Positions 15,277 through 32,395 of a stretch of DNA of 64,000 nucleotides are shown here, piece after piece. Both the position numbers and the translations under genes were made by a program. The first letter of the stretch is position 1, and each line of letters starts with the position of its first letter. Source of the stretch: Pseudomonas oryzae. Its GTDB lineage: Bacteria > Pseudomonadota > Gammaproteobacteria > Pseudomonadales > Pseudomonadaceae. The notes beneath the pieces were generated by a model, which saw only the letters and a program-made list of their open reading frames with translations, ran no database searches and had not been told where the DNA came from. Location of the stretch: the NCBI RefSeq assembly GCF_900104805.1, contig NZ_LT629751.1, positions 3,143,001-3,207,000 of the forward strand. The letters run 5' to 3'.

Positions 15277-18213
15277 TCAGGCCAGCCCCAGTTCGCGCCA
15301 GATCCGCATCACGCCGCGGCGTTCCTCGTGGAAGTGGTCTCCGCTCACACTGCCGGGCTGCTTTTGCAGGGCCAGGCGGTGGGCGGCTGCGCGATAGGCC
15401 TTGTAGGCCTCCTGCAGGAGTCGGACGTCGGAGCTCGCGATCAGGCCAGCCCGCTCCAGCCCTTCCAGAATGCGGATGTTGTCGGTGAAACGCAGCAGTT
15501 CAGGGTACTGCCGCGACCAGGCGAGAACGGCATATTGCACCATAAATTCGATATCGACGATACCACCGGCGTCGTGCTTGAGATCGAAGGTCTGCCCGGC
15601 CTCGAACGCCTCCGGCGCGGTGCCGCCCAGGGTCGCCTTGCTGCCCAGGTTGTCGCGCATCTTGGCGCGCATCTCGCTCACCTCGGCACGCAGCGCGGCG
15701 CTGTCGCGCTCGCGGCCGAGCACTTCGGCGCGGATCGCCTCGAAGCGCGCGCCGACCTCGGCGGAGCCGGCCAGCACGCGGGCGCGCACCAGCGCCTGGT
15801 GCTCCCAGGTCCAGGCCTCGCTGTCCTGGTAGCGGGCGAAGGCCGATAGCGAACTGGCCAGCAGGCCCGCCGCGCCGGACGGACGCAGGCGCATGTCGAC
15901 CTCGTAGAGCGCACCCGAGGCGGTCTGTGCGGTGAGCAGGTGGATGAGGCGCTGGCCCAGGCGGGTGTAGAACTGCGCGCTGTCGATCGGCTTGGCGCCG
16001 TCGGTCTCGCTGTGCTGGTCGCCGTTGTGGATGAACACCAGGTCGAGGTCGGAGCTGTGGCCCAGCTCAATGCCGCCGACCTTGCCGTAGCCGACGATGA
16101 CGAACTCGGGCTCGCTGACGCTGCTGCCGTCCTCGCGGCGCGGGTAGCCATGCTTCAGGCCGACCTGGCGCCAGGCCAGCTGCAGCACCTGCTCGAGGAT
16201 CGCCTCGGCCAGCCAGGTCAGGTAGTCGGAGACCTTCATCAGCGGCAGGCTGCCGGCGATCTCCGAGGCGGCCACGCGCAGGCCATGGGCCAGCTTGAAG
16301 TGGCGCAGCGCCTCCATCTGCTGCTCGAGGTCGTCCTCGGGGATGCGGGTCAGCCGTTCGCGCAGCTCGGCGGCCAGCTCGTCCTTGCCCGGCGGACTGT
16401 ACAGGCGGCCCTCGTTGAGCAACTCGTCGAGCAGCAGCGGGAAGCGGGCGATCTGCTCGGCCACCCACGGGCTGGCCGCGCACAGGGTCAGCAGGCGGTC
16501 GAGGGCGCCGGGGTTCTCGCTGAGCAGCACCAGGTAGGCCGAGCGCCGCGCCACCGCCTCGACCAGCGGCAGCACGCGCTCGAGCAGCAGATCGGACTGA
16601 CCGTGGGCGACCATGGCGGCGAGCAGGCGCGGCATGAAGGCGTCCAGCCGCTCGCGACCGAGGCGCTGCATGGCGCGCACCTGCGAGCCGTGCTGCAGCC
16701 CCTCGAGGCGTTGCCAGGCGCCGACCGCATCGACGAAACCGGCCTCGACCAGTTGCTGGCGCGCCACCTCGGGCTCCAGCGCCCCCTGCCACAGCGGCAG
16801 CCACTCGTCGCCGACGCCGGCGAGGTTGGCGCCGGCCTCCTCGTCGGGATCGGCGATCACCTGGCGGAAGTGCCAGTCGATGCGCCCGCGCCAGTGCGCC
16901 AGCTGGTCGAGCAGCGCGTTCCAGCCATCGAAGCCCATGATGAAGGCCACCCGCGCGCGCTCCAGCTCGCCGTCGGGGAGCATCTGCGTCTGCCGGTCGG
17001 CGATCGCCTGCAGGGCGTGCTCCAGGTAACGCAGGAAGCGATAGCCGTCCTTCAGCTCGTCGACCACCGGCGGCGGCAGGTAGCCCTGGCCGACCAACGT
17101 GTCGAGCACCTTGAGCAGCGGTCGCTGCTGCAGGCTGAGGTCGCGGCCACCGTGGATCAGCTGGAAGGCCTGGGCGATGAACTCCACCTCGCGGATGCCG
17201 CCGGCACCGAGCTTGATGTTCTCGGCCATGCCCTTGCGCCGCACCTCCTGCTGGATCAGCTGCTTCATGGTGCGCAGCGCCTCGATCGCCGAGAAGTCCA
17301 GATAGCGGCGGTAGACGAACGGCCGCAGCATCTGCTGCAGGCGCTCGCCGGCGAGCTGGTCGCCGGCCACCACGCGCGCCTTGATCATCGCGTAGCGCTC
17401 CCAGTCGCGGCCCTGGTCCTGGTAGTACTGCTCCATGGCGTTGAAGCTGTACACCAGCGGGCCGCTGGAGCCGTAGGGGCGCAGGCGCATGTCGACGCGG
17501 AACACGAAGCCGTCGACGGTGAGCGCATCCAGCGCCTTGATCAGCTTCTGGCCGACGCGGGTGAAGAACTCCTGGTTGTCCAGCGAGCGCCGCGCGCCCT
17601 CGGTCTCGCCACCCTCGGGATAGGCGAAGATCAAGTCGATGTCCGAGGACAGGTTGAGCTCGTAGGCACCGAGCTTGCCCATGCCGAGAATCACCAGGTG
17701 CTGCTGCTCGCCGCTGCGCGCCCCGACCGGCGTGCCGGACTGTTCGCACTGGCGCGCGTACAGCCAGTGGTAGGCCAGGTCGATGCAGGCATCGGCGAGC
17801 TCGGACAGGTCGCGGCAGGTCTCGGACAGGTCGGCCTGGCGGGTGACGTCGCGCCAGATGATGCGACTCTGCTGACGGTTGCGATAGCGGCGCAGGCGGC
17901 GCGCCAGTTCGTCCTCGCTGTCGCAGCCCTCCAGCGCCGCCGCCAGCTGTCCGCGCAGCTCGCCCTCGGTCAGGCGCCGCTCCAGCTCGCCACTGGCGGC
18001 GAGCTCGACGAGCATCTGCGGGCTGCGCGCGGCCTGCTCGGCGACGAAGTCGCTGGCGCCGAACACCCGCTCCAGCGCCTCGCGGCGCGCCTGCGGCCAG
18101 CCCGCCAGGGCGGCCTGGCCGGCCTCGTCGAGATGGCTGATGAAGGTCTCGCGGGCATGCTCGACGAGCGCCTGGAGTTCCGCCGGCAGAGCGGTCAGGG
18201 AGGGGAGGCTCAT
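15277..18213 (-). CDS. glnE: Glutamine synthetase adenylyltransferase/deadenylylase GlnE
   Basis: A 978-aa bifunctional enzyme that adenylylates and deadenylylates glutamine synthetase in answer to PII and glutamine. It has two nucleotidyltransferase domains: the N-terminal deadenylylase with SSDIDLIFAYPEGGETEG (about 189-206) and the C-terminal adenylyltransferase with GHSSDLDLVFIHNG (about 716-729). Each metal-binding D-x-D is intact. Each domain is followed by a helical region (MRLRPYGSSGPLVYS; MRLRPSGAAGLLASS). The ATG at 18213 has AAGGAT upstream. It is divergent from aceE across a 260-bp region. Full length for the family. Confidence 0.96.
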   Translation of the reverse strand: MSLPSLTALPAELQALVEHARETFISHLDEAGQAALAGWPQARREALERVFGASDFVAEQAARSPQMLVELAASGELERRLTEGELRGQLAAALEGCDSEDELARRLRRYRNRQQSRIIWRDVTRQADLSETCRDLSELADACIDLAYHWLYARQCEQSGTPVGARSGEQQHLVILGMGKLGAYELNLSSDIDLIFAYPEGGETEGARRSLDNQEFFTRVGQKLIKALDALTVDGFVFRVDMRLRPYGSSGPLVYSFNAMEQYYQDQGRDWERYAMIKARVVAGDQLAGERLQQMLRPFVYRRYLDFSAIEALRTMKQLIQQEVRRKGMAENIKLGAGGIREVEFIAQAFQLIHGGRDLSLQQRPLLKVLDTLVGQGYLPPPVVDELKDGYRFLRYLEHALQAIADRQTQMLPDGELERARVAFIMGFDGWNALLDQLAHWRGRIDWHFRQVIADPDEEAGANLAGVGDEWLPLWQGALEPEVARQQLVEAGFVDAVGAWQRLEGLQHGSQVRAMQRLGRERLDAFMPRLLAAMVAHGQSDLLLERVLPLVEAVARRSAYLVLLSENPGALDRLLTLCAASPWVAEQIARFPLLLDELLNEGRLYSPPGKDELAAELRERLTRIPEDDLEQQMEALRHFKLAHGLRVAASEIAGSLPLMKVSDYLTWLAEAILEQVLQLAWRQVGLKHGYPRREDGSSVSEPEFVIVGYGKVGGIELGHSSDLDLVFIHNGDQHSETDGAKPIDSAQFYTRLGQRLIHLLTAQTASGALYEVDMRLRPSGAAGLLASSLSAFARYQDSEAWTWEHQALVRARVLAGSAEVGARFEAIRAEVLGRERDSAALRAEVSEMRAKMRDNLGSKATLGGTAPEAFEAGQTFDLKHDAGGIVDIEFMVQYAVLAWSRQYPELLRFTDNIRILEGLERAGLIASSDVRLLQEAYKAYRAAAHRLALQKQPGSVSGDHFHEERRGVMRIWRELGLA

Positions 18214-18262
18214 GGTCTATCCTTTTAGCGCGCCTCGACGGCCAACAGCCCCCGTCGACAGC

Positions 18263-18329
18263 TGTAGTTTTGCTACGAATCATTCTTCATGGGGGGCTGT
18301 TTTTAGCGCCGATATGTAGTAAAACTACA
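18263..18329. promoter_or_regulatory. Paired palindromic operator-like sites upstream of aceEF
   Basis: Two 13-bp palindromes sit in the glnE-aceE divergent gap: GTAGTTTTGCTAC at 18264-18276 (one mismatch) and GTAGTAAAACTAC at 18316-18328 (perfect five-base arms around AAA). Both are flanked by T and A or G, giving TGTAG...CTACA. The centres are 52 bp apart, close to five DNA turns. The spacing and symmetry suggest a dimeric repressor bound at two operators. The motif resembles, but does not equal, HexR-type sites, and it is unlike the E. coli PdhR box. No clear -35/-10 pair was found. Confidence 0.5.
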
Positions 18330-18473
18330 AGGCATCGGGAGACCCCCGGTGAGGCTGAACGCCGCAACAGCGCCAGCCCGACAAACACAAAATTCGTGGC
18401 GGCCGCCCACAAAGCCGGCCGCGCTTCACACCCGGCTACCGATTCTGGAAGCCTTTCCGCCCTGGAGCAAGCC

Positions 18474-21122
<2,649 letters not shown>

Positions 21123-21132
21123 GGAGCGAGCC

Positions 21133-22773
21133 ATGAGTGAACTGATTCGCGTACCCGATATCGGCAGCGGCGAAGGTGAAGTCATCGAGCTGCTGGTCAA
21201 GGTCGGCGACCGTATCGAGGCCGACCAGAGCCTGCTGACCCTGGAGTCGGACAAGGCCAGCATGGAAGTCCCGGCACCCAAGGCCGGGGTGATCAAGAGC
21301 CTGAAGATCAAGCTGGGCGACAAGCTGAAGACCGGCGACGAGCTGCTCGAGCTGGAAGCCGAGGGTGCTGCTGCGGCCCCGGCCGCGGCCGAAGCTCCCG
21401 CCGCTGCACCGGCTGCCACTCCCGTGGCCGCCGAGCCCGCCCCTGCCGCGGCGGCTCCGGCCGCTGCGGCGGCGGAGAGCCTGCAGCCGGTGCACGTGCC
21501 GGACATCGGCTCGGCCGGCAAGGCGCGCGTCATCGAGGTGCTGGTCAAGGCCGGCGACTCGGTCGCCGCCGACCAGTCGCTGATCGTGCTGGAGTCGGAC
21601 AAGGCGAGCATGGAGATCCCCTGCCCGCAGGCCGGCGTGGTCGACAGCGTGGCGATCAACCTCAACGACGAAGTCGGCACCGGCGAGCTGATCCTCACCC
21701 TGCGCGTGGCTGGCGCCGCGCCGGTCGCGGCAGCTCCGGCAGCCGCTGCCGCCCCGGCGGCGGCCCCGGCTCCCGTTGCGGCGCCCGCGCCGGCCGCCGC
21801 CGCTCCGGCGGCTCCGGCCAAGGTGCCGGGCCCGGTCGGCGCGCCGAGCGGCAACGCCGGCAAGGTGCACGCCGGCCCCGCAGTGCGCATGCTGGCCCGC
21901 GAGTTCGGCGTCGAGCTGGCCGACGTGCCGGCCACCGGTCCCAAGGGCCGCGTGCTCAAGGAAGACGTGCAGGCCTACGTCAAGGCGATGATGCACAAGG
22001 CCAAGGCCGCACCGGAGGCCGCCGTCAGCGGTGGCGCCGGCATCCCGCCGATCCCGGCCGTCGACTTCGCCAAGTTCGGCGAGATCGAGGAAGTGGCGAT
22101 GACCCGCCTGATGCAGGTCGGCGCCGCCAACCTGCACCGCAGCTGGCTCAACGTGCCGCACGTGACCCAGTTCGAGTCGGCCGACATCAGCGAGCTGGAA
22201 GCCTTCCGCGTGGCGCAGAAGGCGGTGGCCGAGAAGGCCGGCGTCAAGCTGACCGTGCTGCCGTTCCTGCTCAAGGCCTGCGCCCACGTGCTGCGCGAGC
22301 TGCCGGACTTCAACAGCTCGCTGGCCCCCAGCGGCAAGGCGCTGATCCGCAAGAAGTACGTGCACATCGGCTTCGCCGTGGACACCCCGGACGGCCTGCT
22401 GGTACCGGTGATCCGCAACGTCGACCAGAAGAGCCTGCTGCAGCTGGCCGCCGAGGCCGCCGAACTGGCGGAGAAGGCGCGCACCAAGAAGCTCTCCGCC
22501 GACGACATGCAGGGCGCCTGCTTCACCATCTCCAGCCTCGGCCACATCGGCGGTACCGGCTTCACGCCGATCGTCAACGCGCCGGAGGTGGCGATCCTCG
22601 GCGTGTCCAAGGCGAGCATGCAGCCGGTGTGGGACGGCAAGGCGTTCCAGCCCAAGCTGATGCTGCCGCTGTCGCTGTCCTACGATCACCGCGTGATCAA
22701 CGGCGCTGCCGCGGCGCGCTTCACCCGTCGCCTGGCCGATCTGCTGGCGGAGATCCGCTCGCTGCTGCTGTAA
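21133..22773 (+). CDS. aceF: Dihydrolipoyl acetyltransferase E2 AceF, two lipoyl domains
   Basis: A 546-aa E2 core of pyruvate dehydrogenase that carries acetyl groups from E1 to CoA. There are two lipoyl domains with lipoylation sites K41 (ESDKASMEVP) and K157 (ESDKASMEIP), separated by Ala/Pro-rich linkers. Then come a peripheral subunit-binding domain (AVRMLAREFGVELADV through GRVLKEDVQAYV) and a C-terminal catalytic domain ending in SYDHRVINGAAAARFT, with the catalytic His and an Asn in place of the common Asp, as in other pseudomonads. ATG at 21133 with GGAG upstream. No lpd gene lies downstream; a terminator follows at 22794. Confidence 0.97.
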   Translation: MSELIRVPDIGSGEGEVIELLVKVGDRIEADQSLLTLESDKASMEVPAPKAGVIKSLKIKLGDKLKTGDELLELEAEGAAAAPAAAEAPAAAPAATPVAAEPAPAAAAPAAAAAESLQPVHVPDIGSAGKARVIEVLVKAGDSVAADQSLIVLESDKASMEIPCPQAGVVDSVAINLNDEVGTGELILTLRVAGAAPVAAAPAAAAAPAAAPAPVAAPAPAAAAPAAPAKVPGPVGAPSGNAGKVHAGPAVRMLAREFGVELADVPATGPKGRVLKEDVQAYVKAMMHKAKAAPEAAVSGGAGIPPIPAVDFAKFGEIEEVAMTRLMQVGAANLHRSWLNVPHVTQFESADISELEAFRVAQKAVAEKAGVKLTVLPFLLKACAHVLRELPDFNSSLAPSGKALIRKKYVHIGFAVDTPDGLLVPVIRNVDQKSLLQLAAEAAELAEKARTKKLSADDMQGACFTISSLGHIGGTGFTPIVNAPEVAILGVSKASMQPVWDGKAFQPKLMLPLSLSYDHRVINGAAAARFTRRLADLLAEIRSLLL

Positions 22774-22793
22774 GCCGCGAACGCCCGCCGCAC

Positions 22794-22830
22794 AAACAGG
22801 AACCCCGCCGATCGGCGGGGTTCCTGTTTT
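22794..22830 (+). terminator. Strong terminator after aceF
   Basis: A perfect 36-bp palindrome (18-bp arms) begins AAACAGGAACCCCGCC at 22794 and ends in GGTTCCTGTTT at 22829, with A-rich and T-rich ends. It lies 20 bp past the aceF stop and 17 bp before the stop of the convergent gene at 22847, so it can serve both. Confidence 0.9.
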
Positions 22831-22846
22831 CAGCCCGGGGAAAGGC

Positions 22847-23455
22847 TCAGCCCTTCTGCAGGTCGCGGATCAGGTAGCTGAGCGCCCTGGCCAGCTCCTC
22901 CATGCCCGCGTGGTCGCGCACCAGGGTGAACAGCGGCGTGCCGTCCTTGGGGCTCAGCACCTGGCAGGACGGACCGCGGCTCGGGCAGTCGTAGCGGACG
23001 AACGGATCGACGCCGTACAGCTCCAGCCGCCGGTTGTGCACCTCCATGCGGCTGCCATCGGCGCTGCGGATCTCTTCGCGCACGTTCAGCGTGCCTTCGC
23101 CGAGGATGCTCAGCTGGTACAGCAGATCGTCGGCCCGGGCTTCGCCGACGCGGTAGCCGGCGCGCAGCGCGTAGCTCTCCAGCAGGCGGTTGCAGTGTTC
23201 AAGCAGCGCCTTGCGCGGCGCCTGGCGCGGATAGAGGCGCTTGAGCTCGGCCAGGTAGCGCTCCTGATCGGCGCTGCTCAGGCTGCTGGTCTGGGTGCTG
23301 CTGGGGGTGCTCTGCGTGCTGCCGGCGTCGCCGCCCTGGCCGCGCTGGCCGTCGTCGCCGCCAGTCGTCTCGGCAGCCGCGCCGGCCGGCAGTGCGGCGC
23401 CGAGCAGCGCCAGCAACAGGCCGCGGCGCAGCCGCTGCATGAATCCTGATTGCAT
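22847..23455 (-). CDS. Exported protein of unknown function
   Basis: A 202-aa protein that I do not recognise. It opens with a signal peptide: basic MQSGFMQRLRRG, hydrophobic LLLALLGAALPAGAAA, with likely cleavage after AAA. A low-complexity Gly/Ser/Thr/Gln stretch (residues 30-60) follows. The rest is a compact alpha/beta-looking domain with three Cys (HCNRLLESY; YDCPSRGPSCQVL) that could form a disulphide in the periplasm. ATG 23455 has AAGGA upstream; ATG 23440 is an internal alternative. It is monocistronic, convergent with aceF and divergent from msrA. In P. aeruginosa I recall a large GGDEF/EAL gene (dipA) at this spot instead. Confidence 0.7.
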   Translation of the reverse strand: MQSGFMQRLRRGLLLALLGAALPAGAAAETTGGDDGQRGQGGDAGSTQSTPSSTQTSSLSSADQERYLAELKRLYPRQAPRKALLEHCNRLLESYALRAGYRVGEARADDLLYQLSILGEGTLNVREEIRSADGSRMEVHNRRLELYGVDPFVRYDCPSRGPSCQVLSPKDGTPLFTLVRDHAGMEELARALSYLIRDLQKG

Positions 23456-23674
23456 GATCCTTACCTTTGCTATCTACATGTTGACAATGACTTGAGCATA
23501 ATCCAGCCGGCGCGACCTGCGCACGGCGGAACACCCGCCAGTGTTAACAGGATGTGACGCGGCCAGCCAAGCCCGACCATCGTGAAAGATCGCGCCGGTG
23601 GCGCTTCCGGTTGCAGGCGTCGCCCGGCACAGGCAAGTTAACAGATCGCGATCGCCACTTTCGGGAGACACGCC

Positions 23675-24322
23675 ATGGTCCTGCGTTCACAGATTCTCGC
23701 CCACAAGCTCGAGCTGCCCGGCGCCGGCCAGGCGCTACCGGGACGCGACAGCGCCATGCCGGTCCCCGAGCGCCACTACGTGAATGACCATCCGCTGCTG
23801 CCGCCGTTCCCCGAGGGCTTCGCGGAAGTGCAGTTCGGCCTCGGCTGCTTCTGGGGGGCCGAGCGGCGGCTGTGGCAGCAGCCGGGAGTATGGGTCACCG
23901 CGGCGGGCTACGCCGGCGGCCTGACGCCCAACCCGACCTACGAGGAGGTCTGCTCGGGCCTGACCGGGCACACCGAGGTGGTGCGGGTGGTCTACGATCC
24001 GCGGCAGACCAGCTTCAAGGCCCTGCTCAAGGTGTTCTGGGAGGCCCACGACCCGACCCAGGGCATGCGCCAGGGCAACGACATCGGCACCCAGTACCGC
24101 TCGGCGATCTACTGCTCGACCGCCGAACAGCTGGAGGAGGCGCAGGCCAGCGCCGCGGCCTTCGCCACCGAGCTGGCCCGCGCCGGCTACGGCGCGATCA
24201 CCACCGAGATCCGCGCTGCAGTGCCGTTCTACTATGCCGAGGCCTACCACCAGCAGTACCTGGCGAAGAACCACGGCGGCTACTGCGGCCTGCGCGGCAC
24301 CGGGGTGTGCCTGCCCGAATAA
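23675..24322 (+). CDS. msrA: Peptide methionine sulfoxide reductase MsrA
   Basis: A 215-aa enzyme that reduces the S-form of methionine sulfoxide in proteins with thioredoxin. The catalytic motif GCFWG is at 57-61 (Cys58), followed by the substrate region [13 protein letters not shown] and [14 protein letters not shown]. The C-terminal [17 protein letters not shown] supplies the recycling Cys residues. It has the usual extra 50-residue N-terminus of Pseudomonas MsrA. ATG 23675 has GGGAG upstream. It is a single gene, followed by a repeat-rich 256-bp gap. Confidence 0.96.
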   Translation: MVLRSQILAHKLELPGAGQALPGRDSAMPVPERHYVNDHPLLPPFPEGFAEVQFGLGCFWGAERRLWQQPGVWVTAAGYAGGLTPNPTYEEVCSGLTGHTEVVRVVYDPRQTSFKALLKVFWEAHDPTQGMRQGNDIGTQYRSAIYCSTAEQLEEAQASAAAFATELARAGYGAITTEIRAAVPFYYAEAYHQQYLAKNHGGYCGLRGTGVCLPE

Positions 24323-24390
24323 GGCGATCTCGATGGCCTCCACGCTCCGGCCGGAGCGGCATGCGATGCATGCCCACGCCGAACAGCGGC

Positions 24391-24560
24391 CCGTAGGGTG
24401 CGCCATGCGCACCTGCGGTATCGTGGTGCGCATGGCGCACCCTACGGGCGGCCCCCCGCCTCACCGAGCACCGTAGGGTAGAAAACCCGCGCAGCGGTTT
24501 TCTACCAGCCCGCGCGCCGCGGTCCTGCAGGTGGACAATCGCTGCGCGAGCTGTCCACCT
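24391..24560. repeat. Cluster of three hairpin repeats between msrA and rlmJ
   Basis: Three different hairpins of one family lie in this gap. Unit A has perfect 23-bp arms at 24391-24413 and 24425-24447, starting CCGTAGGGTGCGCC. Unit B has 11-bp arms GGTAGAAAACC (24477-24487) and GGTTTTCTACC (24496-24506), with CCGTAGGGT overlapping its start. Unit C has 9-bp arms AGGTGGACA (24529-24537) and TGTCCACCT (24552-24560). Units B and C share GCGCAGC or CGCTGCGCG loops. No T-runs follow. The stretch has no credible gene. Confidence 0.8.
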
Positions 24561-24578
24561 TACTCGACACGACGGCGC

Positions 24579-25427
24579 TCAGCCGCCGGCCTTCTCCTCG
24601 ATCAGCCAGTCAAGGCGCCAGCCGCCCTGGCTCTGCGCCAGCTGCGTCGCCAGATACGGCAGCAGCTCGCGCAGCTCCTCCTCCAGCGGCCACGGCGGAT
24701 TGGCGATGGCCAGACCGGAGCCGTTGAGGCCGGCCGGGTTGTCGGCGGGATGCACCCACAGCTCGGCGCGCAGCAGCTTGGGCGCGCCGCTCCTGGCCAG
24801 ATCCTGATAGAAGCGCTTGAGCTGGCGCTGATCCTTGATCGGATACCAGATCGCCACCACCGCCTGGCGCATGCGGGCGATGGCGGTGTGCAGCGACTCG
24901 ACGCAGCGCTCCAGCTCGTCGGCCTGCTCGAACGGCGGGTCGATCAGCAGCAGCGCGCGCTTCTCCGCCACCGGCAGCAGCGCCTTGGCCAGGTGCCAGC
25001 CCTCGCCCAGGTGCACGGTCACCCGGCGGTCGCCGGCCATGTTGGCCTTGAGCAGTTGGCCGTCCTCGGGGTGCTTCTCGTTGAGCAGCACGCGATCCTG
25101 GGCGCGGGTCAGGCGGCGGGCGATCTCCGGCGAACCGGGGTAGTAGCGCAGGCCGCCGGCGGGATTGAGCGCCTCCACCACCGCGCGGTAGTCGGCCAGC
25201 ACGGCCGGCAGCTCGTCGTTCTGCCACAGACGGCCGATACCCTGCAGCCATTCGCCGGTCTTGCCGGCCTGCTCGCCGGCCAGGTCGTAGAGGCCGACGC
25301 CGGCGTGGCTGTCGAGGTAGGCGAAGGGTTTGTCCTTGCGCGCCATGAGGGCGAGCAGACGGCAGAGGACTGCGTGCTTGAGCACGTCGGCATGGTTGCC
25401 GGCGTGGAAGGCGTGGCGGTAGTTCAT
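24579..25427 (-). CDS. rlmJ: 23S rRNA (adenine(2030)-N6)-methyltransferase RlmJ
   Basis: A 282-aa SAM-dependent methyltransferase that modifies A2030 of 23S rRNA. It begins [20 protein letters not shown], the invariant family start, followed by the SAM motif [13 protein letters not shown]. The N6-adenine methyltransferase catalytic motif is DPPFEQADE in [16 protein letters not shown], and a [14 protein letters not shown] segment follows, as in E. coli YhiR. ATG at 25427. The gene is convergent with msrA across the repeat cluster and divergent from the antiporter gene. Confidence 0.96.
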   Translation of the reverse strand: MNYRHAFHAGNHADVLKHAVLCRLLALMARKDKPFAYLDSHAGVGLYDLAGEQAGKTGEWLQGIGRLWQNDELPAVLADYRAVVEALNPAGGLRYYPGSPEIARRLTRAQDRVLLNEKHPEDGQLLKANMAGDRRVTVHLGEGWHLAKALLPVAEKRALLLIDPPFEQADELERCVESLHTAIARMRQAVVAIWYPIKDQRQLKRFYQDLARSGAPKLLRAELWVHPADNPAGLNGSGLAIANPPWPLEEELRELLPYLATQLAQSQGGWRLDWLIEEKAGG

Positions 25428-25686
25428 CGGCGGATCCGCAACTGGCGGGCCGGGCGCGCACAGCGGCCGGCGCGAAGGGTGGGTCGGGGCATGCGGCGAG
25501 TTTACCAGCTGCCCCGCTCCGGCGCAGGCGCGCTCGGAGCCGCCGAAGGTCGCGCGCCACGAGGCGCAACATCCTGCGAAAAAAACCTGGATATTTTTCG
25601 ACCATCCGACAAATCAACAGGTTAGAATCACTTGGCACGCCCAGTGCATGATTTTCCCTGCCCGTCAACCCTATTCGGAGCCTGCC

Positions 25687-27429
25687 GTGGATACCGCCGC
25701 CGTCAACAGCCTGTTCTTCGTCGGCGCACTCCTGGTCGGCGTCAGCATCCTGGTCAGCTCGTTCTCGGCGCGCATCGGCATCCCGGTGCTGGTGATCTTC
25801 CTCGCCGTGGGCATGCTCGCCGGGGTCGACGGCATCGGCGGCATCGCCTTCAACGACTACTCGCTGGCCTACCTGGTCAGCAACCTGGCGCTGGCGGTGA
25901 TCCTCCTCGACGGCGGCATGCGCACCCGGGTCGCCACCTTCCGCGTCGCCCTGTGGCCGGCGATGTCGCTGGCCACCGTCGGCGTGGTGATCACCGCCGG
26001 CCTGACCGGCCTGGCCGCCGCCTGGCTGTTCGACCTCAAGCTGCTCGAGGGCCTGCTGATCGGCGCCATCGTCGCCTCCACCGACGCCGCCGTGGTGTTC
26101 AACCTGCTCAACGGCAAGGGCCTCAACGAGCGGGTCGGCTCGACCCTGGAGATCGAGTCGGGCAGCAACGACCCGATGGCCATGTTCCTCACCGTGACCC
26201 TGATCGGCCTGCTCGCCGCCGGCAAGACCAGCTTCGGCTGGGACGTGCTGCTGTCGCTGGTGATGCAGTTCGGCATCGGCATCGTCCTCGGCCTCGCCGG
26301 CGGCTGGCTGCTGCTGCAGCTGGTCAACCGGCTGTCGGTGGCCGACGGCCTGTATCCGCTGCTCACCGTCAGCGGCGGCATCATGATCTACGCCCTGTCC
26401 GGGGAGATCGGCGGCAGCGGCATCCTCGCCGTGTACGTCTGCGGCCTGATGCTCGGCAACCGGCCGATCCGCAACCGCCACGGCATCCTGCACATGTTCG
26501 ACGGCCTGGCCTGGCTCAGCCAGATCGGCATGTTCCTCGTCCTCGGCCTGCTGCTCACGCCCAGCGAGCTGCTGCCGATCGCCGTGCCGGCGCTGCTGCT
26601 GTCGCTGTGGATGATCCTGTTCGCCCGCCCGTTGTCGGTGTTCATCGGCCTGCTGCCGTTCCGCGCCTTCCACTTCCGCGAGCGCCTGTTCATCTCCTGG
26701 ATCGGCCTGCGCGGCGCGGTGCCGGTGATCCTCGCGGTGTTCCCGCTGGTCGCCGGCCTGCCCAATGCCCAGCTGTTCTTCAACGTGGCCTTCTTCATCG
26801 TGCTGGTGTCGCTGGTGCTGCAGGGCAGCACCCTCGGCTGGGCGGCGCGCAAGACCCGCGTCGAGGTGCCGCCGCAGCCCTCGCCGATCTCCCGGGCCGG
26901 CCTGCAGGTGCATCCGACCAGCCAGTGGGAGATGTTCATCTACAAGCTGCGCGCCGACCGCTGGTGCGTCGGCGCCCCGCTGCGCGAGCTGAAGATGCCC
27001 GACGGCACGCGCATCGCCGCGCTGTTCCGCGGCCGCGAGCTGCTCCACCCGAGCGGCAGCACGCGCCTGGCGGCAGGCGACATCCTCTGCGTGATCGGCC
27101 ACGAGAAGGACCTGCCGGCGCTCGGCAAGCTGTTCAGCGAGGCGCCGAAGAGCGGCCAGGACCTGCGCTTCTTCGGCGACTTCGTCCTCGAGGGCGACGC
27201 CGAACTCGGCCCGGTGGCCGCGCTCTACGGCCTCCGGCTGGACGGCGCCGACGGCAGCCAGCAGCTCGGTCCGTTCATCGCCCACCTGATCGGTGGTGAA
27301 CCCGTGGTCGGCGACCAGGTCGAATGGGCTGGCCGCACCTGGACGGTGGCGCAGATGGAAGGCAACCGCATCCGCAAGGTCGGCCTCAAGCTGCCCGCTG
27401 GCGGCGGCGGCCCGGCCTTCCTGCTCTAG
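25687..27429 (+). CDS. nhaP2: Potassium/proton antiporter NhaP2 (CvrA) family
   Basis: A 580-aa CPA1-type antiporter of the inner membrane. About 12 membrane segments cover residues 1-390, including [29 protein letters not shown] and [11 protein letters not shown]. The transport motif [12 protein letters not shown] contains the paired acids. A cytosolic RCK-C domain follows at about 420-500, and the C-terminal segment resembles CorC-HlyC. The GTG at 25687 ([13 protein letters not shown]) has GGAG eight bases upstream; the frame also opens at 25648, but that start has no ribosome site and adds a non-family leader. The role is K+ or Na+ efflux and cell volume control. The next gene, an osmotic channel, fits this theme. 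Confidence 0.92.
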   Translation: MDTAAVNSLFFVGALLVGVSILVSSFSARIGIPVLVIFLAVGMLAGVDGIGGIAFNDYSLAYLVSNLALAVILLDGGMRTRVATFRVALWPAMSLATVGVVITAGLTGLAAAWLFDLKLLEGLLIGAIVASTDAAVVFNLLNGKGLNERVGSTLEIESGSNDPMAMFLTVTLIGLLAAGKTSFGWDVLLSLVMQFGIGIVLGLAGGWLLLQLVNRLSVADGLYPLLTVSGGIMIYALSGEIGGSGILAVYVCGLMLGNRPIRNRHGILHMFDGLAWLSQIGMFLVLGLLLTPSELLPIAVPALLLSLWMILFARPLSVFIGLLPFRAFHFRERLFISWIGLRGAVPVILAVFPLVAGLPNAQLFFNVAFFIVLVSLVLQGSTLGWAARKTRVEVPPQPSPISRAGLQVHPTSQWEMFIYKLRADRWCVGAPLRELKMPDGTRIAALFRGRELLHPSGSTRLAAGDILCVIGHEKDLPALGKLFSEAPKSGQDLRFFGDFVLEGDAELGPVAALYGLRLDGADGSQQLGPFIAHLIGGEPVVGDQVEWAGRTWTVAQMEGNRIRKVGLKLPAGGGGPAFLL

Positions 27430-27516
27430 ATCCGCGCCGCCCGCGGCCGCGCCCACCTTGCCGGTCCGGCGGACCGGCGGTAGGCTTTCCGGTTCCTCAG
27501 ACGAAACCCCGTACCC

Positions 27517-32380
<4,864 letters not shown>

Positions 32381-32395
32381 GCAGCCGGGCATGCC

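Noticed and set aside
27461-27477. Stem CCGGTCC-GGC-GGACCGG between the antiporter and mscK genes, as a terminator
   Set aside because: No T-run follows; in such GC-rich DNA a 7-bp stem is expected by chance.
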